A stretch of 64,000 bases of DNA, from contig OW028577.1 in NCBI GenBank assembly GCA_932294295.1, positions 5,341,001 to 5,405,000 on the forward strand, read 5' to 3'. Source of the stretch: Alitta virens (taxonomy: Eukaryota; Annelida; Polychaeta; Phyllodocida; Nereididae). The translations under genes were made by a program, and so were the position numbers. The notes beneath the pieces are model-generated. The model had not been told where the DNA came from and did not search any database. It was given only the letters and a program-made list of their open reading frames with translations. The stretch's first letter is position 1, and the number at the start of each line of letters is the position of its first letter. Of this stretch, positions 57,560 to 64,000 are shown piece after piece.

Positions 57560-57917
57560 ATAATGCAGATTGTTATTGACCCGCTCCAAGACTACAAACC
57601 AGCTCGTAATTTGAGATCATCAGACAGTGAACTTTAAAAATGCCTTTTCTCGGAGTTTCTATATTAATGAAAAATCTCTTCGATGTGCAGGACCAAGGTT
57701 ATGGAACTCTCTCCCAGTTGATCTCAGGAAAAGTTGCTCTGTAGACATTTTTAAAAGAAATTAAAAAACTTACCTTTTTTAACAACATTTTACGTAAATT
57801 TACATATTTTAATTATTGCGTAACTTTTATCAAGTTATTAGTTTAATTATTTATTGTAAACCGTTTCAGAGCATATTTCATGGATTTTACGGTATACAAA
57901 ATAAATTATTATTATTA
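57560..57917 (+). pseudogene. 3' end of a CR1/L2-like LINE
   Basis: The last codons of a LINE ORF2 in broken frame: YKPARNLRSSDS, then AGPRLWNSLPVDLRKS and VDIFKRN, a motif set typical of the C-terminus of these elements. The tail ends AAAATAAATTATTATTATTA. It is 5'-truncated, as is usual for LINE insertions. Confidence 0.65.
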
Positions 57918-58129
57918 AATATTGCCAGCATTTATATTATTCCATTCTGAAGTACAGTCTCTGCTCTCAGCCTTGTGTACCCTGACACCTCAGAATATCT
58001 CAGAAAAATCTGACTGATATCAGCAGCTGAAAAGATAAGCAATTACGATAAGCCAGATAAGGAGCTGTTATCAGGAATGTTCCTATTGTTACCAGTTTGA
58101 CAAGCATTGAAAATAAAGATATATGTATC

Positions 58130-60219
58130 ATGATGAGACGAAGAGGTAAGAATTTACAGTCTTATTTAATGTCTGTTCATCATGGTTCATTATTTTGCAT
58201 GTACGAACTATTTAACAGCACACAGGAACTGGTTAACAGCTAAGGTAGAGAACTATAACTCTACAGTGAATATTGGGATGCTTAAGGCCAGATCATTGCA
58301 AGCGTTGTACCGAATTTCACTCACATATCGTCGCCATATTTTACACTTGAAAACACCACAGAAAAAATATAGTTTAAAGATAGCAAGGTTTGCCAAAACG
58401 AAATAGGCTGACTTGGCAATTAATTATAACATATTGTATAACCAAAATTACCATAGAATTCGGATGAAAATTAGTGAATGTTTTTCAAAATTTGCATGTA
58501 TTCTGATGTCCATTAAATTTATTCCTCTGTCGATATGATGTGTTTATGAATATATCATCAAACCTTTATGCAACCATAATCAAAATATTAAGAAATGTTT
58601 TTATGTTTCAATTGTCCAGTCCTCAAATGTCACATACAATGTATGCCTGGTTTTTAATCAAAATCAATCTTTTGGAAGTACGATAATTAACTGTATGAAT
58701 AATACATTGTGTTTTTCCAATTGCAGTTTTGGTTCTACTGATTTTCATCATACCAATCCTTCTTTATGTGTTAATTGCACTTGAAAATGAAGCAAAATAT
58801 GAGAGCATCCCACAACCTTTGGCAGTTTCTCTGGTTTCTGGAAAATACGATGGACCAAGTATGAATAAAATTCACCAACAATGGTTAAAAACACTCTTAA
58901 GAAAGAGGAGTATACAAAATACTGTTGTAATATCACTTGTGGATTTAGCATACGTGGAAATTGCACTTAATTTATGGGAATCATCTCTGAATAAATTCAA
59001 TATCAGCAATTGCATATTTGTTTGCACTGATGAGGAATCTCATAAAATACTAACTGAAAATGGAATAGAGTCCTTTGTGTATGAACAGCGAAACATACAA
59101 GCCAGCAAGAGCTCCCATATGCATGACTTGACAGAAACATACAAAAGAAAACGTCTTCTGCAAGTAGAGTTGTCTTATTTTATCACAACTATTGGATACA
59201 ACGTATTGATCTTAGACTTGGATATTGTATTTCTGCAAAACCCTCTGCCATATTTAGTCTGTGATGACTGTGATGTTATACTTCTGACTGACAACTCGGG
59301 AGAGGTCAGCACTGGATTATACTTAATTAAAGCTACTTCCCCTGGTGTTGAGATGCTAAGACGAACAATGGATTTAAGCCTGCAGCATAACCTAGGCGGA
59401 CAGATATTGATAAATGGAGCCATCAAACAAATGAAAGACATCAAAGTAAAGCAACTACCACCTGACACATTTTGCAGTGGCTGCAATTTTCCCCAGAAAC
59501 ATGCTGGAGATATTCCACTTAAAAATTGTGTCATATTTCATAATAATTGCCAAAATGGCCACAGCAACAAAACTTACACATTCAAAGAAATGAATTTATG
59601 GGTGAGGGACACAGATCAATACTACAGTAGCCAAACTAACAAATACTTGACGTATGAGAGCAAAAACTGCCAGTTTCGGACTTGTGATGAACTAGAGATG
59701 CTTCGACTTGCTTTGGCAGTTGGAAAAAAACTTAGAAGAATCCTAATACTGCCAAAATTTTATTGCGGCAGGCAACAATGTGACTTTGTCAACAAATTCG
59801 CTCATTCGGGAAATCTAAACATTCTGAAACCTACATACGAAGGGCTCTACCGAGAATACTCATTTCTGTCTCACCCGAAAGTACCAAATATCATAAAACA
59901 ATCTATAGCGGAGATTAAAATCACATTCTCTTCTGAGGTCAGAGCAGACACTTCTGTAAATGAAATACTTGTTGACACGTCATACAAAAGCAAAGAGGTA
60001 CCCATGGCAATTGCAAAAAATATAATTCTGCTTAATCTGGACAAGTATAACATTCTTATTTTAAATTCAATGGCAGGTCATTCTGATGTCTTCCATTGGT
60101 ACATAGTCCTAGCTATTATTGTTATCTGTTTTCTGTCAACAAAATTTTGTATTTGTGTTCTGATGTGTTTGTGCACAACACAACCTGATGACACTACACT
60201 TTTAACATGGAAACTGTAA
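58130..60219 (+). CDS. PF03407-type (Nucleotid_trans) glycosyltransferase, membrane anchored, 502 aa
   Basis: Two exons: 58130-58145 (MMRRR plus one base) and 58727-60219, joined by a GT-AG intron in matching phase. The type II signal anchor is at residues about 6-23 (VLVLLIFIIPILLYVLIAL) after an Arg-rich cytoplasmic start, as in Golgi enzymes. The nucleotide-diphospho-sugar transferase domain (about 60-330) includes YKRKRLLQVEL, the metal-binding LILDLDIVF (DLD at 169-171), STGLYLIK and INGAIKQM. About a dozen cysteines follow in the C-terminal half. A second hydrophobic segment (463-487) lies close to the end, which is unusual for the family. Sugar donor and acceptor cannot be told from the sequence. 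A truncated relative lies 1.4 kb upstream. Confidence 0.8.
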
Positions 60220-60298
60220 TTTAGCTCAGTGCTACTGTTTTATAGATCTTTCAATGAGTGAATTGGATAAGTCTCATTTTCATTTCTAAAGAGGCGTT

Positions 60299-60824
60299 CA
60301 CACTATCACGTAAAAGAGCTACGTATGACCACGTGTGAAAACTTTTGTTTGCTCGTGGTCATCCTTGGCCATACGTGATTCACTGGCCGAATGTTTTACG
60401 TATTCTTGCGCTTATCCGGAGGATGCTCCTGATCGACCTTGACCACTCACAAGTATACGTGGACAGGAAAAGTTTTTTTGAACACGTTTAAAGATTTGGC
60501 GGATGTACGAGTGATTGTTTATATTAGTTACATAACTTGCTCGGGGGTCCGTCAGCGAGCGTCCTACGTACGTCCTACGTACGTTCAACATACGTTCAAC
60601 ATACATACGTGGCTTTTTATACTCGCCATCCACTCGTAGAACGCTCGTAAAACGATCAGCGGACATCCGTCGCCCGTCCGTTGTCTTCCGTGCGAGCAAT
60701 CTATGAGAGTCCCACGTACGCTCGTAGAAAAAAGTTATACATGATTAACAGAGCCACGAATGAACACGTATAACCAATTCTTTACGTATGTGGTCATACG
60801 TAGGTCTTATACGTGATAGTGTGA
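60299..60824. mobile_element. Foldback element rich in ACGTA motifs
   Basis: About 526 bases with long imperfect inverted ends. TCACACTATCACGTA, then AAGAG/AAGAC and CTACGTATGACCAC occur at both ends in opposite orientation. The interior contains over a dozen TACGT-type palindromic motifs. Non-coding; it starts 80 bases after the glycosyltransferase stop. Confidence 0.75.
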
Positions 60825-61842
60825 TGACTAACAATTTTAAGTGAAAATGATCAAGCTTGTTGGATGCATATCTATTTTTATTATGCTCAATTACCAGTCA
60901 TTTATCGGTGGTAAACAAAAAAACGAAATGCTACCTTGTGTGCTTAATGTATTTAAAATTGGCAAATAAATTTTGTAAATGTATCTTGATGTCAAGTACT
61001 TTGCTAGTATTAATATTACTGAAGAGTCAATTCTACTGATCGAAAAAAAAAAAGAAAAATAAAAATTAATAAAAAATAATTATTATTATTATCTAACATT
61101 ATGTCAATATATTATATGCAGAATGTATTTTCACATTATAGAAGTGTACTGCATATAAATGATACGCAATGTGAATTGCTTACAAAATATTGAAGTTTAT
61201 TTTTGGTATTATTTTTTTATAAATATTTGTTTTTAACACGTGAGTACAAGCCACGTACAATAATAATAAAAAAATATTTCTATTTGCTGTGGCCGACAGA
61301 AGAGACCATCAAAACTGGAGAAAATTATTCTCACATTTTGTCTTAAGATCCTTCTGTCTCCTTCCCTAGGTGGCGCAATAAGTGGAATGTCCGATACTGA
61401 TACGCCCTCTTGTGGACAGGGTGAAGAGTAGGCCTATAGGTTGAAGAGTACCAACAAATTTACTTATATATTTTAATGTCAATTTGATTGGGGTTATTAT
61501 TGAAGTGTGGGATAATTTAGCAAAAACCCACTTGGAAGGCCATGCTCTCCGAAATTAGTAGCTGACAGCTAGGGCCTTGAAATTTGGTTAATGGGTTTAA
61601 TTTTAATTTTATACCTGTCTTCATTTCCCTTTGATTTTGGGAACTTCTACCTATATTGCTGCAAATCGTCTGTTAACATTGCATTGTAAGATCGGTTACA
61701 TTATATTTTAATTCATTCATTCATTTATTCTTTATTTTATTCATTCACCCTTCTGCTCCTTCAAGTTAATGCACAAACAACAAAGGAATGAGGTGCAGCA
61801 TGAAAGCCGTATAAATTGCTGGTGTGCCTTCTTGTGGCTGTG
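60825..61842. other. Intergenic, no gene seen
   Basis: AT-rich. An AATAAA near 60965 could polyadenylate the glycosyltransferase transcript, but only after reading through the foldback element. Nothing else is recognised. Confidence 0.3.
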
Positions 61843-61882
<40 letters not shown>

Positions 61883-61928
61883 CATTGATTCATTGATTGA
61901 TTCATTCATTCATTCATTCATTCATTCA
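61843..61928. repeat. (ATTG)n / (ATTC)n microsatellite
   Basis: GATT units shift to CATT units towards the right end. Confidence 0.9.
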
Positions 61929-62727
61929 ACAGCTTTCAAATTGCACTTCATGCGGCTGCCCATCTAAACAGCATCATTTAGTACAAACAGCATGCTATTG
62001 TACCTGTCTGGTTATAACTCACCTCATAAATACGACCTGCTTATTATTAACATTTTATCCACCAAGCAGAAACTATTGGGGTTGTTTATTCCAACCTTAA
62101 TTCTGCTATGTTCTGCAGGGAACTATCGTGTGTACGGGTTTGAATAATGAACAGGAAGGACTGACAGGTAGAAACCCAAACAACCTGATTTGATGGAATG
62201 ATAACAGGAAGTGATGTCACAACCGGATGTTGTACTGTCTGTAGCCCTTAAGACCGTACATTAGGGGCTTGTTGTAGACAGGTTTTTTTGTGATTGATGC
62301 TGTTTTAAGGCCATACAGCGCATGTATAAAGAATCTGTTGGGCTTATTGGGTATTAAAAGATTTGTTTCGTTCAATTCTAGATGTTTTTTTTTTAAGTCC
62401 TCATTCACACACAGAGATTAATTGAAATTGGTATGGCTGAATGAATCAAATTAACTAAGATTGCCAAATACAGAGTGGAAGATCCTGCAAAGCCACCTGT
62501 TTTTTTTTGTTTTTTCTTTTTGGGGTTTTTTTTTTCTTTTATTTTTTACATTCTTTTTTCATTCGTTGCTTTTCTTGGTTGATCGGTGTAGCAACTGCAA
62601 ATTTATGTAACAGCGATCGATCCAAGATTTAAAACTGAGTGGAAAACTAATTATGTACATTACTAACCAATTAGTAGGGAAAACAAAAATGCAATGTTCA
62701 TGCTTTTCCTGGATTCTGCCAAATCTC

Positions 62728-62903
62728 AGGAGAGGAGAGGAGAGGAGAGGAGAGGAGAGGAGAGTAGAGTAGAGTAGAGTAGAGTAGAGTAGAGTAGAGT
62801 AGAGTAGAGTAGAGTAGAGTAGAGTAGAGTAGAGTAGAGTAGAGTAGAGTAGAGTAGAGTAGAGTAGAGGAGAGGAGAGGAGAGGAGAGGAGAGGAGAGG
62901 AGA
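62728..62903. repeat. Compound pentanucleotide microsatellite
   Basis: Six AGAGG units, 21 AGAGT units (62761-62865), then about seven AGAGG units, giving a symmetrical array. The Leu/Ser/Tyr frame on the minus strand is an artefact. Confidence 0.95.
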
Positions 62904-64000
62904 GCCCTAAAATCGAGATTATTATGTGTGGTTGAAACTGCAGTCCGTCTATGTTTTGTAAACGATTTAAAATCTGGGTCTGCCAGAGAGGGTTTTGTAT
63001 TATGTATAACTTATTGTAAAATAATATCTTAATGAACGAGCACGTAATCACGGGTTCTACTGTACAAGGTCCCAACAGTGACATCATTAAATATATTAAG
63101 ACTGAGAATTAAACTAAGCACTTCTCATAGGATTAAGTTCCAGCCTAGCTTCCATGGGCCAGCAATCAACCACGTGGCATTTAATACTAAGCACGAATTG
63201 TACACAAGGATGCATAGGACAGGACAAACACGAGTAAAACACGTGACAGAGACGTTGACAGGCTCGTGCAGACACGTGATGCACATGTTGCACCTCCGGA
63301 GACAAGTCCAGTGAGCTAGGAAAGATCTCTTTGATTCTTTCCAATGAATATTTTATTTCGTCTTATAGTGCAGTTATATCTAGGATTGCATATTATCCCT
63401 CTCTTAGCCAAACCTCACAAAGAATTTTACTTTACAAAATAACATTGCTTTTCAGCAAAAGATAAGGTTTACCCATATCTTGGTTGATTTTATCAAAATC
63501 TTGGTTGGTCATGTAAAATCTGTTTATAGCTAATGGTATCTTAACTGGTAAAACCATTACCATACAGTTAGTTTAATTTAAAAAAGGTGTGTCAAATTGA
63601 ACCTAGGCAAAGCTAGATGACTTCAGCTATACGATGCTACCTACTACTGAACGGAAGTGACTGGCTATAGCTGGCTACTCAAAGCTGGATCTAGAAGTAC
63701 ATGCAGTAAGTACCATTTGGTGACAAGTTAAGAGTTACACATATTTGTAATTTCGTGTTGAAAAGATGCATGTCTATTACACATACATATTTATGATATA
63801 TTAGATAAATTTCCTACATTTACAAAGGTTCAAAATATTTTCAGTGGTAGTAGGTGTAAGCTGACTATAAGCTAGCAGTGGACCGAAGCGGCTGGCTTTA
63901 GCCAGTTATAGCTAGAGCCAGGAATAGATTGCTACAGCTGTCTAGAGTCTACCATATTTTATGAAACTGTATATGTACAATGTATAGGACAGACATAACT
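62904..64000. other. Intergenic, no gene seen
   Basis: No coding exon is supported. Two stretches (about 63640-63690 and 63845-63950) share GGCTATAGCTGG-like words and may be an old duplication. Confidence 0.3.

Noticed and set aside
62698..63087. 129-codon minus-strand frame
   Set aside because: Most of it is the AGAGT/AGAGG microsatellite.
63640..63950. Tandem duplication
   Set aside because: Shared words such as GGCTATAGCTGG are short and the alignment between them is poor.

Overview
This window is AT-rich genomic DNA from a metazoan, most likely a marine invertebrate. The evidence is spliced genes with GT-AG introns of constant phase, a replication-dependent linker histone H1 gene with a 3' stem-loop, a dense mix of invertebrate transposable elements (jockey-like LINEs, a Ty3/gypsy element, a DIRS-like element, PHD/FLYWCH/MULE genes, a tRNA-derived SINE, several MITEs) and many microsatellites. 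I cannot name the species or the phylum from the sequence alone.

Layout. Positions 1-2500 hold a broken jockey-like LINE on the minus strand. Positions 3468-10265 hold two related MULE transposase genes on the plus strand. The first is split into about 13 exons, and the second has its catalytic part in one exon, flanked by inverted arrays of a phased GTCGTC repeat. Both are decayed. Positions 10266-13550 hold a second LINE ORF1 remnant and an unassigned candidate exon.

From 13565 to 54142 lie two paralogous cyclic-nucleotide-binding-domain genes of the CNBD2 type, arranged tail to tail. Gene A (plus strand, 16 coding exons, 830 codons before the stop) ends at 41641. Gene B (minus strand, 13 coding exons plus a possible alternative first exon) ends at 42347. 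Exon phases agree throughout both models and the spliced lengths are divisible by three. Gene A introns contain a DIRS-like remnant, an antisense Ty3/gypsy element with about 2% LTR divergence, and an apparently intact two-ORF LINE. An intron of gene B contains an intact histone H1 gene on the opposite strand.

Positions 55971-60219 hold a truncated pseudogene and then an intact two-exon gene for a membrane-anchored PF03407-type glycosyltransferase. The last 3.8 kb holds a foldback element and microsatellites, with no gene that I can support.

The host genes suggest no common pathway: two putative cAMP/cGMP receptors, chromatin H1 and a Golgi-type glycosyltransferase. The most unusual points are the intron-rich versus intron-poor MULE pair, the phased repeat ends of the MULE, the nested H1, the alternative first exon of gene B, and two perfect short inverted duplications.
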